A DNA stretch of 64,000 nucleotides from Phyllobacteriaceae bacterium (GCA_024742765.1 JANSXT010000001.1:277156-341155), one strand, 5' to 3'. Counted from the stretch's first letter, positions 29,231 to 37,600 are shown. Numbers and translations are program-made. The notes: a model not told the origin generated them from the letters alone.

Positions 29231-29237
29231 GCCGGCC

Positions 29238-29837
29238 ATGAACGCACCGCTCCCCGAAATCCATCCCGCCAAGCGCATCGAGGCGCGTATCGACGGCCTG
29301 TTCAAGGCGTCGGGCGATGACTTCGTCACCAGCCCGGTGGAAGCGTTGGACCTCAATTTCGAGGGCATACCCGGCGACTATCATGCCGGCATCACGCGCG
29401 GCTCGGGCGGACGCGAACCCTGGTATGAGCGCGGCACGGAAATGCGCAACGAGCGGCAATTGTCGATCGTCGCCCGTGACGAACTGGACGCGGTCGCCGC
29501 CGAGATGGAATTGCCGATGCTCGCGCCCGAATGGATCGGCGCCAACATGACGCTCGCCGGTGTGCCGATGCTCTCCATGCTGCCGGCCTCGACGCTGCTC
29601 TTCTTCGAGGGCGGCGCGACGGTCAAGATCGACATGCAGAACGGCCCGTGCCGCATCGCCGGCGATGCCATTGCGCGCCATGTGGGGCGCGAGGGCGACC
29701 AGCATATCGCGCTCGGCTTTCCCAAGATCGCCAAACGGCGCCGCGGCGTCGTCGCCTGGGTGGAGAAGCCGGGCACGGTCAAAATGGGCGAGGGCGTCCG
29801 CGTGCAATTGCCCGAACAATGGGTTTATCCCGTTTAG
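29238..29837 (+). CDS. MOSC domain-containing protein
   Basis: 199 residues covering a single MOSC beta-barrel, the domain named after the Mo-cofactor sulfurase C terminus. The conserved cysteine is in NGPCRIAG, near residue 137, and NRRQ-like NERQLSIV and the GANMTLAG stretches fit the family. These proteins are thought to handle sulfur or Mo cofactor. It begins seven bases after the TAG of the broken SDR, indicating a shared transcript. moaDE occur elsewhere in the window but are not linked. Confidence 0.88.
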   Translation: MNAPLPEIHPAKRIEARIDGLFKASGDDFVTSPVEALDLNFEGIPGDYHAGITRGSGGREPWYERGTEMRNERQLSIVARDELDAVAAEMELPMLAPEWIGANMTLAGVPMLSMLPASTLLFFEGGATVKIDMQNGPCRIAGDAIARHVGREGDQHIALGFPKIAKRRRGVVAWVEKPGTVKMGEGVRVQLPEQWVYPV

Positions 29838-29915
29838 CGCCGCCGCGTTCCAACCAACAGGCGAACGCGAGACAGGTGGAACCGGCTCGTGGCTCCGTCA
29901 GAGGCAGGCCTTCGG

Positions 29916-30830
29916 ATGAAACAGGATGCGGGCCCGGGACAGCAGGCCGACAGGGTGCCCTTCGCCGTCACGGTGATCGTGGTCACGGTTCTGATCCTGT
30001 CTCTGGGCGATGCGCTCATCAAATTCACCAGCGGCGAGTTCGTGATCTGGCAGATCTTCGTCTTGCGATCGCTTGTCGTGCTGCCGGTTCTGGCCGGTCT
30101 GTTGTGGTGGACCGCCCGCGACGCGCTCTCTGTGCCGCCTTCCTTGGGATGGGCCGTTCTGCGCAGCGTGCTGCTGGTCGGCATGTGGATCGCCTACTAT
30201 CTGGCGCTGCCAAGGCTCGACCTCTCGGTGGCCGCTGCCGTCTACTATACGCTCCCTATCTTCATCACCCTGTTCTCGGCGCTCTTGATCGGCGATCGCA
30301 TTAGCCCACTTGGATGGGCGGCGGTTTTTCTCGGCTTTTTCGGCGTCCTTCTGATTCTGCGGCCCGATGGCGATGCCTTCAATCCTTACGCCCTGCTGCC
30401 GCTGGTCGCCGCCATACTCTACGCGCTGGCCATGATCCTGACCCGAACCCGCTGCCGCGCCATCCATCCGCTGATGCTCTCACTGCTCTTGAACGTCACC
30501 TTCGTGGTGACGGGCCTCGTCGCCACGGCCGCGATCGCGGTGACGGTCACGGGTCCGCGTGACGGCTTCCTTTTGGGACCATGGGCCGCGATGGGGGCGG
30601 GCGAATGGGCCGCAATGGCGCTTCTGGCGTGCGCCATTCTTGTCGGTAGCGTCGGTGCCGCGATCGCCTATCAGAACGCGCCGCCCGCGGTGATCGGCAC
30701 TTTCGACTTCGGCTATGTCGCCTTCGCGCTGGTCTGGGGTCTTGTTTTCTTCGCCGAAGTGCCGGACATCTGGTCGCTGATCGGCATGGCGCTCATCGTC
30801 ATCGCCGGCGTGATGGTCCTGCGGCAATAG
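29916..30830 (+). CDS. DMT superfamily permease (EamA)
   Basis: 304 residues, ten membrane helices in two EamA repeats (roughly residues 15-145 and 155-300). The second ends FDFGYVAFALVWGLVFFAEVP, typical of RhaT/EamA exporters. Function unknown; members export metabolites or import nucleotide sugars. The start may instead be a GTG at 29889. It is one of three EamA transporters in the window, with 45.3 and 62.2 kb. Confidence 0.87.
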   Translation: MKQDAGPGQQADRVPFAVTVIVVTVLILSLGDALIKFTSGEFVIWQIFVLRSLVVLPVLAGLLWWTARDALSVPPSLGWAVLRSVLLVGMWIAYYLALPRLDLSVAAAVYYTLPIFITLFSALLIGDRISPLGWAAVFLGFFGVLLILRPDGDAFNPYALLPLVAAILYALAMILTRTRCRAIHPLMLSLLLNVTFVVTGLVATAAIAVTVTGPRDGFLLGPWAAMGAGEWAAMALLACAILVGSVGAAIAYQNAPPAVIGTFDFGYVAFALVWGLVFFAEVPDIWSLIGMALIVIAGVMVLRQ

Positions 30831-30836
30831 ACCCGC

Positions 30837-31157
30837 CTATCCGTCCGCGCCGGCAACATCCTCGTCCGCATCGAGGAACCGCGTCGCCTGCCAGGTGCGC
30901 AGCACCGCGTTGATCGCGTCGAGCACGAAAAAGCGCGCCGCATCACGGTCATAGCCTTCATCGAGCAGCGCGTCATAATCGGTGTGCACATGCCTGATAT
31001 GGGTGATCGCGGCGAGCCAGACGGCCCGTTGGGCCGGCAGCCCGCGCATGTGCGGCCGGGCCACCAGCGCCTTGACCGCCAGTGCGTCTTCGAGGGGCAT
31101 CAGCGGCGCCAGCCGTTCGAGTGCCTGCGAAACGGCAGCTTGGCGCTTTGTCGTCAT
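30837..31157 (-). CDS. DUF2293 domain-containing protein
   Basis: About 106 residues from the ATG at 31157; ATGs at 31202 and 31232 would lengthen it and neither has a better ribosome site. The core contains ITHIRHVHTDYDALLDEGYD followed by RDAARFFVLDAINAVL, which matches the DUF2293 family, found mostly in Rhizobiales. Function unknown. It is divergent from the ArsR-methyltransferase gene, and a candidate operator lies between the two, so it may share that control. Confidence 0.8.
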   Translation of the reverse strand: MTTKRQAAVSQALERLAPLMPLEDALAVKALVARPHMRGLPAQRAVWLAAITHIRHVHTDYDALLDEGYDRDAARFFVLDAINAVLRTWQATRFLDADEDVAGADG

Positions 31158-31238
31158 GGGCGCGGTCCGGCAACGGGGCAGCGGCGGCAAATCGCCCGCC
31201 ATGTCGCATTTCCATATTGTCGGCGTCGCCAAAATGAT

Positions 31239-31254
31239 ATAAACATATGCTTAT
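31239..31254. promoter_or_regulatory. Candidate ArsR/SahR-type operator
   Basis: ATAAACATATGCTTAT is a 16-bp inverted repeat with one mismatched pair. It sits in the divergent spacer and covers the first possible ATGs of the ArsR-type regulator (31247 and 31253). AT-rich palindromes of this sort are typical binding sites of ArsR-family repressors, so autoregulation is likely. Confidence 0.6.
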
Positions 31255-32287
31255 GTCTTTTTCGAACGACAATGACACGCGGTTCGCCGTCGACGCGATG
31301 GTCGAGCATCTCAAGTCCGCCGCCGAGCCGAGCCGGCTGCGCATGCTCAAACTGTTGTCGGAAGCCGACCTGACCGTTTCGGACCTGACCACGATCCTCG
31401 GCCAGTCGCAACCGCGCGTGTCGCGGCATTTGAAGCTGCTGCTCGAAGCGCGGCTCATCCGCCGCCGCCAGGAAGGCTCCTGGGCGCTGTTCCGGCTCGC
31501 CCATGACAGCCCCCAAGGGGCGCTCGCCGCCGACATTTTGACGCGCATCGATCCGGCCGATCCGGTTCTGACGCGCGATGCCGAACGGCTTGCCGACGTC
31601 AAGCGCCGGCGCCGTGACGAAGCCTCGGCCTATTTCTCCGCCAATGCCGAAAGCTGGGATTCGATCCGCTCGCTGCATGTGCCCGAGCGCAAGGTCGAGC
31701 AGGCGCTTGTGCGCCTTGCCGGCGACCGGACATTCAACGCCATGCTCGACATCGGCACCGGCACGGGCCGGATGCTGGAAGTGTTCGCGCCGCGCTTCCG
31801 TTCGGCGGTCGGCATCGACACCAATCGCAAGATGCTCAATGTCGCGCGCGCCAATCTCGATGCGACCGGCCTCGTCAATGCCGAGGTCCGGATGGGCGAT
31901 GTGTTCAACATGCCCGTCGAGCGCGATGCGTTCGATCTGGTGACCATCCACCAAGTGCTGCACTTTCTCGACGACCCGGCGGCGGCGGTGGCCCAGGCCG
32001 CGCGCAGTCTTGCGCCCGGCGGGCGTCTGATGATCATCGATTTCGCGCCGCACGATCTCGAATTCCTGCGCGAAGAGCACCAGCATCACCGGCTTGGCTT
32101 CGACACCGCGACCGTCACCGCCTGGTTCGAGGCGGCCGGTCTTGAGAACATCCGCGCCGAGGCGCTGCCATCGTCCAAGGGCGATGGTGACGGCCAACTG
32201 ACGGTGATGATCTGGTCCGCCGACGATCCGCGCTATGTCATTGCAGATGAAACCGGTCCCGACCGGGACACAACGGAGGCGGCGTGA
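31247..32287 (+). CDS. ArsR-family regulator fused to SAM-dependent methyltransferase
   Basis: 346 residues. Residues 15-95 form a winged-helix ArsR domain (AAEPSRLRMLKLL, then SQPRVSRHLKLLLEARLIRR). Residues 130-320 are a class I methyltransferase with the SAM-binding motif I LDIGTGTGRMLEV. It directly precedes metF, which points to control of the methionine/SAM cycle with SAM or SAH as effector, as described for SahR-type ArsR proteins; this is inference. The start is uncertain because the candidate operator covers it; ATG 31298 (MVEHLKSAAEPS) matches where stand-alone homologues begin. Confidence 0.88.
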   Translation: MLMSFSNDNDTRFAVDAMVEHLKSAAEPSRLRMLKLLSEADLTVSDLTTILGQSQPRVSRHLKLLLEARLIRRRQEGSWALFRLAHDSPQGALAADILTRIDPADPVLTRDAERLADVKRRRRDEASAYFSANAESWDSIRSLHVPERKVEQALVRLAGDRTFNAMLDIGTGTGRMLEVFAPRFRSAVGIDTNRKMLNVARANLDATGLVNAEVRMGDVFNMPVERDAFDLVTIHQVLHFLDDPAAAVAQAARSLAPGGRLMIIDFAPHDLEFLREEHQHHRLGFDTATVTAWFEAAGLENIRAEALPSSKGDGDGQLTVMIWSADDPRYVIADETGPDRDTTEAA

Positions 32288-32303
32288 TGGCCGCGGCGAC
32301 ACC

Positions 32304-33215
32304 ATGACCGGAAGCGTTTTTTCAAGGACCCAGCGTGTTGCCCTGACCGGTGACATCCGCGTGTCTTTCGAGTTCTTTCCGCCCAAGAACGAGGCGATGG
32401 CGGCAACGCTCGCCGACACGATCGAAAAGCTCGCCCCGCTCAACGCCGATTTCGTCTCGGTGACCTATGGCGCGGGCGGCTCGACGCGTGAACCGACCCA
32501 GCGCACGCTCGCTCATGTGCAAAAGCAGGGCGGCATGGATGCGGCGGCGCACATCACCTGCGTGGGTTCGACGCGCGACGAGACCGACACCGTCATCCGC
32601 GAGTTCGCCGCCATGGGCATCCGCCGCTTCGTGGCGCTGCGCGGCGACCCGCAAACCGGCATGGGCACCCGCTACGTGCCGCATCCGGGCGGCTATGAGA
32701 ATGCGGCTCATCTGGTGGCCGGCCTCAAGGCATTCGGCGATTTCGACATTTCCGTCGCCGCCTATCCCGAAAAGCACCCCGAAAGCCCCGATTTCGCCAC
32801 CGACATCGACATGCTCAAGCGCAAGGTCGACAATGGCGCGACCCGGGCGATCACCCAGTTCTTCTTCGACAATGACGGCTATGAGCGCTTCGTCGAGCGG
32901 GTGCGCCGCGCCGGCATCTATGTGCCGATCGTGCCCGGCATCCTGCCGATCCACAATTTCCGTGCGGTTTCCAATTTTGCCGGCAAGTGCAAGACGCACA
33001 TTCCTGCCTGGCTGGCCGAGCGGTTCGAGGGGCTGGAGAACGATCCGCAGACGCATGCGCTGATCGCCTCGGCCATCGCTGCCGAACAGGTTCTCGATCT
33101 TGTCGATCGCGGCGTGCGCGACTTCCACTTCTACACGATGAACCGGCCTGATCTCGTCTTCGCCGTTTGCCGTCTGATCGGCGTGCGCGAAGAGCATGTC
33201 GACGCCGCTGCGTAA
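32304..33215 (+). CDS. metF: Methylenetetrahydrofolate reductase
   Basis: 303 residues. It reduces 5,10-methylene-THF to 5-methyl-THF, the methyl donor for methionine. The TIM-barrel signatures are SFEFFPPKNEA near the N terminus, VTYGAGGSTRE, RGDPQTGMG and the FAD-contacting region AITQFFFDNDGY. PGILPIHNF is also conserved. It lies 16 bases after the ArsR-methyltransferase, forming a two-gene unit. An upstream in-frame ATG at 32235 overlaps that gene and is unlikely. Confidence 0.96.
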   Translation: MTGSVFSRTQRVALTGDIRVSFEFFPPKNEAMAATLADTIEKLAPLNADFVSVTYGAGGSTREPTQRTLAHVQKQGGMDAAAHITCVGSTRDETDTVIREFAAMGIRRFVALRGDPQTGMGTRYVPHPGGYENAAHLVAGLKAFGDFDISVAAYPEKHPESPDFATDIDMLKRKVDNGATRAITQFFFDNDGYERFVERVRRAGIYVPIVPGILPIHNFRAVSNFAGKCKTHIPAWLAERFEGLENDPQTHALIASAIAAEQVLDLVDRGVRDFHFYTMNRPDLVFAVCRLIGVREEHVDAAA

Positions 33216-33334
33216 GCGCCGTTCACTGATTGGGGACATTGTGTCGTTGAAATCCGGTCTTTCGTGAACGACCGGACTGTCTATCTCTCCGTCCATCGCT
33301 CGCATATGGCGGGCTCAACGGAGATCAGACCAAG

Positions 33335-33946
33335 ATGGCCCATATTCTTTCTGTCCAGTCCTCTGCGCGTGACGAAGGTTCGCAAAGCCGCACGCTGAGC
33401 GCCGAACTGATCGATTCGCTCGGCGGCGGCACCGCCGGGAACACGATCATTGTGCGCGATCTGGCCGAACCGGTGCCGCAGATCGACGAAAAATGGCTCG
33501 GCGCCAACTGGACGCCGGCCGATGAACGCAGTGATGAGCAGGCGCGGGCGCTGACCCTGTCGGACACGCTGATCAGCGAACTGGAAGCAGCCGACACGAT
33601 CGTCATCGGCGTGCCAGTCTACAACTTTTCGGTGCCCGCCGCGCTGAAGGCATGGATCGACCAGATCGCCCGCGCCGGACGCACCTTCCGCTACACCGAA
33701 ACCGGCCCGCAGGGGCTTTTGGAGGGCAAGCGCGCCTTCGTGGTGGTCGCCAGCGGCGGCGTACCGGTCGACAGCCCCGTCGACTTCGCAACGCCCTATA
33801 TGCGCCACGTGCTCGGCTTTGTCGGCATTACTGATGTGACCGTGATCGCCGCCGACCGGCTTGTGCAGAATGCCGACGACAGCCTCGCCACCGCGCGCCA
33901 GGCGATTGCCGGGGCCGCCGGCACGCAGGACGCACTCGCCGCCTGA
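33335..33946 (+). CDS. azoR: FMN-dependent NADH-azoreductase
   Basis: 203 residues of flavodoxin-like fold. Characteristic elements are ILSVQSSARDEGSQS (FMN phosphate-binding), GVPVYNFSVPAALKAWID and ATPYMRHVLGF. Such enzymes reduce quinones and azo compounds with NADH and are thought to counter quinone stress. It appears to be a single-gene unit: about 120 bases of non-coding DNA upstream with no clear operator, and a perfect-stem terminator downstream. Confidence 0.93.
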   Translation: MAHILSVQSSARDEGSQSRTLSAELIDSLGGGTAGNTIIVRDLAEPVPQIDEKWLGANWTPADERSDEQARALTLSDTLISELEAADTIVIGVPVYNFSVPAALKAWIDQIARAGRTFRYTETGPQGLLEGKRAFVVVASGGVPVDSPVDFATPYMRHVLGFVGITDVTVIAADRLVQNADDSLATARQAIAGAAGTQDALAA

Positions 33947-33977
33947 TATCAACGGCCAATAGGCCGAAGCAATTGCA

Positions 33978-34015
33978 GGCCGTACGCGCGTGTCATCGCG
34001 CGTACGGCCGTTTTG
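33978..34015 (+). terminator. Intrinsic terminator after azoR
   Basis: A perfect 13-bp stem GGCCGTACGCGCG with loop TGTCAT and its complement, followed by GTTTT. It lies 30 bases past the azoR stop. It also lies just past the 3' end of the minus-strand 27-residue ORF, although the minus-side tail is not T-rich. Confidence 0.85.
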
Positions 34016-34030
34016 TATTGGTTGTGTGGA

Positions 34031-34114
34031 TTACAGAACGCCGAAAACCAGCGCGCCGACAAAAACAAAGGCTGCACACACAAGTACGACGTTCAAAGAG
34101 CGTGTCAGATCCAT
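34031..34114 (-). CDS. 27-residue single-span membrane peptide
   Basis: A small ORF, too short for routine calling, with a strong ribosome site GGGAGG five bases before ATG. It encodes a short polar N terminus (MDLTRSLN) and one hydrophobic segment of about 19 residues (VVLVCAAFVFVGALVFGVL) up to the stop. It resembles the tiny membrane peptides common in Alphaproteobacteria. Function unknown. It lies in the otherwise gene-free 430-base interval between azoR and the next plus-strand gene. Confidence 0.6.
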   Translation of the reverse strand: MDLTRSLNVVLVCAAFVFVGALVFGVL

Positions 34115-34378
34115 TGGGACCTCCCTCGTGTATTACCCCTTTAGTGTAGGTTCTGTGACAGGCCGTGCAACAGAATTCGTTGCTGCAATGCAACAGGCAA
34201 AGGGAAAAATCTGTCTCTATTTGGCACAACATCCCGAAATTGCTGGGCGTGGGCGCCTGCGAGCACCGCGGGAAAAAAATGTTCCCGCATGTGGAAATAC
34301 GTGAAAGATGTCGCATTGACCGCGCCCGCGGCAGGTCTAGGTTCGAGAGCATAATCCTTGGCGTTCGCAGGTCTGGCC

Positions 34379-34624
34379 ATGCCCAAACTGATAAAGTTCG
34401 TGGTGATAAATTCCGTCATCGGCATGCTGATCGGCTGGGCCATCGCGGCTGGCCTTCTGTGGATGAACATTTCCGGCCTTGGTGACATGTTCATGCATTC
34501 CGACGCCAAGCCTGTCGTCATCGCGCTCTTGTTCATGAGCTTCGGCGTCACCTTCGGCTTTGCCTATCTGGCGACGGCGGTGATGCTGATGCCGACCGGG
34601 AAAGATGATTTCGACCGGTTGTGA
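34379..34624 (+). CDS. Small two-span membrane protein
   Basis: 81 residues with two membrane helices (about residues 6-28 and 45-70) and a short acidic tail (GKDDFDRL). I do not recognise a named family. The first ATG consistent with a charged N terminus (MPKLIKFV) is at 34379. It ends eight bases before the convergent GH25 gene. Confidence 0.75.
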   Translation: MPKLIKFVVINSVIGMLIGWAIAAGLLWMNISGLGDMFMHSDAKPVVIALLFMSFGVTFGFAYLATAVMLMPTGKDDFDRL

Positions 34625-34632
34625 CCGGCGGA

Positions 34633-35439
34633 TCAGCGCGTCGCGACGTCCAGCCAGTCGCGCCACTGGTTGCGGTTGCCGGCAAAGACATTGATGTCCG
34701 TGTCGCCGTTGACGCCCGGCACCAGTCCCGTGCCCGTATACTGCCAGAACGCCCAGTTGCGGCCCGGATAGGTGATGCGTGGATGCGCCTTGACCGAGCG
34801 CAGCCAGAACACCTCGTCATCCATCTTGCCGGCCAGGTTATCCCGGTGGAAATCGACCGTCGTGTAGATGATCGGACGCTTGCCGTAATGGCGCTCGATC
34901 ATGTCGAGGAAGATGTTCATCTCGCGGCGCACCGTGTCGGCGGGCGGACGCAGCCGGCAGGTCGGCGACAGATGGTTCCATTCCACATCGAGCACATGCG
35001 GCAGCGACCCGCGCTCGCGCGGCACGTTGCGGATGAACCAGCGCGCCTGCCGCCTGGCTGACGTGCAGAAATAGTAGAAATGGTAGGCGCTGCGCGGCAT
35101 GCCGGCGCGGCGCGAATCGTGCCAGTTGCGCATGAAGGCGTCGTCGAGAAGATCGCCGCCCTCGGTCGCTTTGATGAAGGCGAACTCAATGCCCGCCCTG
35201 CGCACCGTTGGCCAGTCGATCACGCCCTGCCATTTGGAAACATCGATCCCGTGCACCGGAAAGCCGAACGGCGCACCGCCTTCCCATTCATGCACCGGAT
35301 CGCTGTCGCCATAGCGCGGCGTCGCCGCCGCATAGGTGGAATCCAGCGATTGCGTGAGCGCCGTATAGTCGACCTTGGTGCAGCCGGCGGCTGCAACGGC
35401 CATGATCGCGGCAAGAAAAAGCCCGGCCAGTCGCGTCAT
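34633..35439 (-). CDS. GH25 lysozyme-like lipoprotein
   Basis: 268 residues. The signal ends VAAAGC, a lipobox. The domain begins HGIDVSKWQGVIDWPTV, the GH25 entry with the conserved Asp, and contains LDVEWN holding the second acidic catalytic pair, plus GKRPIIYTT and AFWQYTGTG. GH25 muramidases cleave MurNAc-GlcNAc bonds, here presumably in the periplasm or outer membrane. A paralogue lies at 56.4 kb with the same architecture. The gene is divergent from the serine hydrolase, sharing a roughly 140-base spacer with a CtrA-like box. Confidence 0.9.
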   Translation of the reverse strand: MTRLAGLFLAAIMAVAAAGCTKVDYTALTQSLDSTYAAATPRYGDSDPVHEWEGGAPFGFPVHGIDVSKWQGVIDWPTVRRAGIEFAFIKATEGGDLLDDAFMRNWHDSRRAGMPRSAYHFYYFCTSARRQARWFIRNVPRERGSLPHVLDVEWNHLSPTCRLRPPADTVRREMNIFLDMIERHYGKRPIIYTTVDFHRDNLAGKMDDEVFWLRSVKAHPRITYPGRNWAFWQYTGTGLVPGVNGDTDINVFAGNRNQWRDWLDVATR

Positions 35440-35537
35440 GAAAACGTCCGTTTGGTTATCGCCCCGAACCCGGTTTATAGCGCCCGGCGGGGGCAATTCC
35501 ACCCCGCGCGCCGTAGTTGACCTTGCAGGCGCCACCG

Positions 35538-35552
35538 TTAAACCTCCGTTAA
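35538..35552 (+). promoter_or_regulatory. Candidate CtrA box (TTAA-N7-TTAA)
   Basis: TTAA, seven bases (ACCTCCG), TTAA, followed by CCAT. This exactly fits the CtrA consensus of Alphaproteobacteria. It lies 25 bases before the serine hydrolase start and in the spacer shared with the divergent GH25 gene. Confidence 0.5.
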
Positions 35553-35576
35553 CCATAAAAAGAAGGCACAGCGCCC

Positions 35577-36953
35577 ATGCGTATCCTCAAAGCCCTTGTC
35601 CTGATTGTGGCCGTGCTCGTCGTGGGCGGTTTCGGCTATCTGCTTCTTGCGCCGCCCGACCTCATCCGGGTCGGCGCCAATTATGCGGCCAAGATCGTCT
35701 GTTCGAACGTTTTTCTGGCGGACCGCGACGCGCAGGAGGTGCTGGCCGTCGATGTGCAGGCGCCCGGCCATCCGCTGCTGACGCTGATGCGCGTCGATGT
35801 GGATGAGGAGGCCGGCACGGTGCGCACCGGCCTGTTCGGTCTGATCGGCGGCGGGTTGGCCGTGCACCGGCCGGGGCAGGGCTGTTCGTCGGTGCCCGAT
35901 GGTGGCGTGGAGCGTCTGGTCGCGCGGCCGGCGCCCAATAGGATGGCGCTCGCCACCGGCTCACTATGGCCGGCCGGCAACGAGGTGGAATTGCCCATCA
36001 ACGAGGCACTGGACGCCGTTCTCAACGATCCCGCGCTGACGGGGCCAGGCATGCGCGCGATCGTGATCGTCAAGGATGGGGCCATCGTCGGCGAACGCTA
36101 TGCTGAGGGGTTCGCACCCGACACGCCGCTTCTGGGCTGGTCCGTCTCCAAGACCGTCACCGGCGCGCTGATCGGCCGGGCGATCCGCGAGGGACGGCTG
36201 GAGCTGGATCAGACGGCGAGCTTTGAGGGCTGGGACGGTGATGGCCGCGCCGGCATCACGGTGGGCGACATGATGGGCATGGCGCCGGACCTTGCTTGGA
36301 ACGAGGGCTACGGATCGGTCTCCGATGTCACGCGCATGCTCTACCTCGAAACCGATATGGCTGGCTTCGTTGCCGGGCAGCCGCGCGACGAAGAAACACC
36401 CGAAGGCATCGGCGAGGTCTTCGAATATTCCTCCGGCACCACGGTGCTTTTGTCGCGCCTGTGGCAGGATGCGTTTGACGATCCGGCCGAAGCGGTCTTC
36501 TGGCCCTATGCGGCGCTGTTCGATCCGCTCGGCATGACGAGCGCGGTCATGGAAATGGACGCGTCCGGCACGTTTGTCGGCTCGTCCTACATCTATGCGA
36601 CCGCGCGCGACTGGGCGCGTTTCGGCCAGTTCATGCTCCAGCGCGGCGTCTGGAACGGCCGGTCGCTGCTGCCGGTCGGCTTTGTCGACTGGATGGTGAC
36701 GGCTCATCCGGCCTCCAATGGCGTCTATGGCAACGGCCAGGTCTGGCTGCGCGCGGCCAACGCCTGGATGGAGGGCGACAATCCCGAATTGCCCGAGGAC
36801 GGCTTTTACATGAACGGCCATGACGGCCAGTCGGTCTCGGTCATTCCGTCCGAGGATCTGGTGGTCGTCCGGCTGGGGCTGACGCCGACCGATCAACGCT
36901 ACAAGGTCGCCTATCTGATCGAGGCGGTGATCGGTGCGCTGGACGCTCGGTGA
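35577..36953 (+). CDS. Membrane-anchored class C serine hydrolase
   Basis: 458 residues. An N-terminal helix (residues 5-26) anchors a beta-lactamase-family domain. The nucleophile motif is Ser189-Val-Ser-Lys192, the tyrosine motif Tyr284-Ser-Ser (usually Y-x-N) and the third box His415-Asp-Gly, replacing KTG. The pattern resembles 6-aminohexanoate-dimer hydrolase (NylB-like) and other esterases rather than true AmpC beta-lactamase. A role on cell-wall or D-amino peptides is plausible but unproven. An exact CtrA-like box precedes it. Confidence 0.88.
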   Translation: MRILKALVLIVAVLVVGGFGYLLLAPPDLIRVGANYAAKIVCSNVFLADRDAQEVLAVDVQAPGHPLLTLMRVDVDEEAGTVRTGLFGLIGGGLAVHRPGQGCSSVPDGGVERLVARPAPNRMALATGSLWPAGNEVELPINEALDAVLNDPALTGPGMRAIVIVKDGAIVGERYAEGFAPDTPLLGWSVSKTVTGALIGRAIREGRLELDQTASFEGWDGDGRAGITVGDMMGMAPDLAWNEGYGSVSDVTRMLYLETDMAGFVAGQPRDEETPEGIGEVFEYSSGTTVLLSRLWQDAFDDPAEAVFWPYAALFDPLGMTSAVMEMDASGTFVGSSYIYATARDWARFGQFMLQRGVWNGRSLLPVGFVDWMVTAHPASNGVYGNGQVWLRAANAWMEGDNPELPEDGFYMNGHDGQSVSVIPSEDLVVVRLGLTPTDQRYKVAYLIEAVIGALDAR

Positions 36954-36965
36954 CCGCAAATGACA

Positions 36966-36994
36966 ACCGCCGCCGACGGTAAGTCGGCGGCGGT
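36966..36994. terminator. Hairpin between convergent genes (terminator-like)
   Basis: A perfect 12-bp stem ACCGCCGCCGAC with a 5-base loop GGTAA. It lies 13 bases beyond the serine hydrolase and before the 3' end of the convergent curlin-like gene. No T-run follows on either strand, so intrinsic termination is uncertain. Confidence 0.5.
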
Positions 36995-37020
36995 GCAGCG
37001 GCTGGTCGGGAGGGCAGGGT

Positions 37021-37428
37021 TTACCAGCCGAACTGGAAGGTGGCGCCGGTCTGGCCGCCGGACTGGCTGACATGGCCGTTTGTGCCCTTGCCGAACTGGA
37101 ACAGGCCATGGGCATTGCCGTTGCCGTTCTGCGTCAGCGTGCCTTCATGGCCGTTGCCTTCCTGATGGACGATGCCCAGATTGCCGGACCCGTTCTGGAT
37201 CAGCCCGGCCGCATTGCCGATGCCGTTCTGGGTGATCGAACCGTTCTTGATGCCATTGGCGATGGCGTAAAGGCCGAGGCCGGCGCGCATGGCATGTTCG
37301 GCATCCGCCGAGCCGGGTGCGATCGAGATCGAGACCGAACCGCCGGCATGGGCCGGCGCGAGCGGGACGAGGGTGCCTGCGGCAATGGCAGCGGCCGCGG
37401 CGATGGCGGTGAAGCGGGTGCGGGTCAT
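37021..37428 (-). CDS. Curlin-repeat protein (CsgA/CsgB-like)
   Basis: 135 residues with a signal peptide ending PAHA. After a 35-residue linker it has curlin-type repeats spaced about 20 residues: SITQNGIGNAAGLIQNGSGN, IVHQEGNGHEGTLTQNGNGN, HGLFQFGKGTN, with recurring Gln, Gly and Asn at strand turns. It should form amyloid at the cell surface. GGAGGATG precedes the ATG at 37428. It is third in the group after the other curlin gene and csgH. Fewer ideal repeats and position suggest a nucleator (CsgB-like) role; not proven. Confidence 0.85.
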   Translation of the reverse strand: MTRTRFTAIAAAAAIAAGTLVPLAPAHAGGSVSISIAPGSADAEHAMRAGLGLYAIANGIKNGSITQNGIGNAAGLIQNGSGNLGIVHQEGNGHEGTLTQNGNGNAHGLFQFGKGTNGHVSQSGGQTGATFQFGW

Positions 37429-37512
37429 GGGGTCATCCTCCGATGGGTTTTGCACTGTTGCGACCACATTGCCGGCCATCGGCTGAACCGGTTCGGAACC
37501 GTCCGTTCATCG

Positions 37513-37534
37513 GGCGTTAACCAAGTTGGTTAAC
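37513..37534. promoter_or_regulatory. Inverted repeat upstream of curlin-like gene
   Basis: GTTAACCAAGTTGGTTAAC at 37516-37534 is a perfect 19-bp palindrome, 88 bases before the ATG at 37428. Its left half with the preceding bases reads GGCGTTAACC, a 10-mer that also occurs upstream of the other curlin gene at 38547-38556. Confidence 0.5.
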
Positions 37535-37549
37535 CCCTCATAAAGGAAG

Positions 37550-37575
37550 AGCCCCGCCGGGAAGGCGGGGCTTTC
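37550..37575 (-). terminator. Hairpin between csgH and downstream curlin gene
   Basis: A 9-bp GC-rich stem AGCCCCGCC with a 5-base loop. It lies 26 bases past the csgH stop on the minus strand, where it is followed by CTTCCTTTA rather than a pure T-run. It probably terminates or attenuates the csgA-csgH transcript, leaving the downstream curlin gene with its own promoter. Confidence 0.6.
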
Positions 37576-37600
37576 GCGTTGCGAGGGCAAGCGGCGGCAG

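Noticed and set aside
31201..31246. SAM-type riboswitch ahead of the ArsR-metF unit
   Set aside because: The leader is too short and shows no conserved stems; the palindrome explains regulation better.
35577..36953. AmpC beta-lactamase
   Set aside because: Has SxxK but lacks Y-A-N and K-T-G; HDG as the third box fits NylB-like esterases or amidohydrolases.
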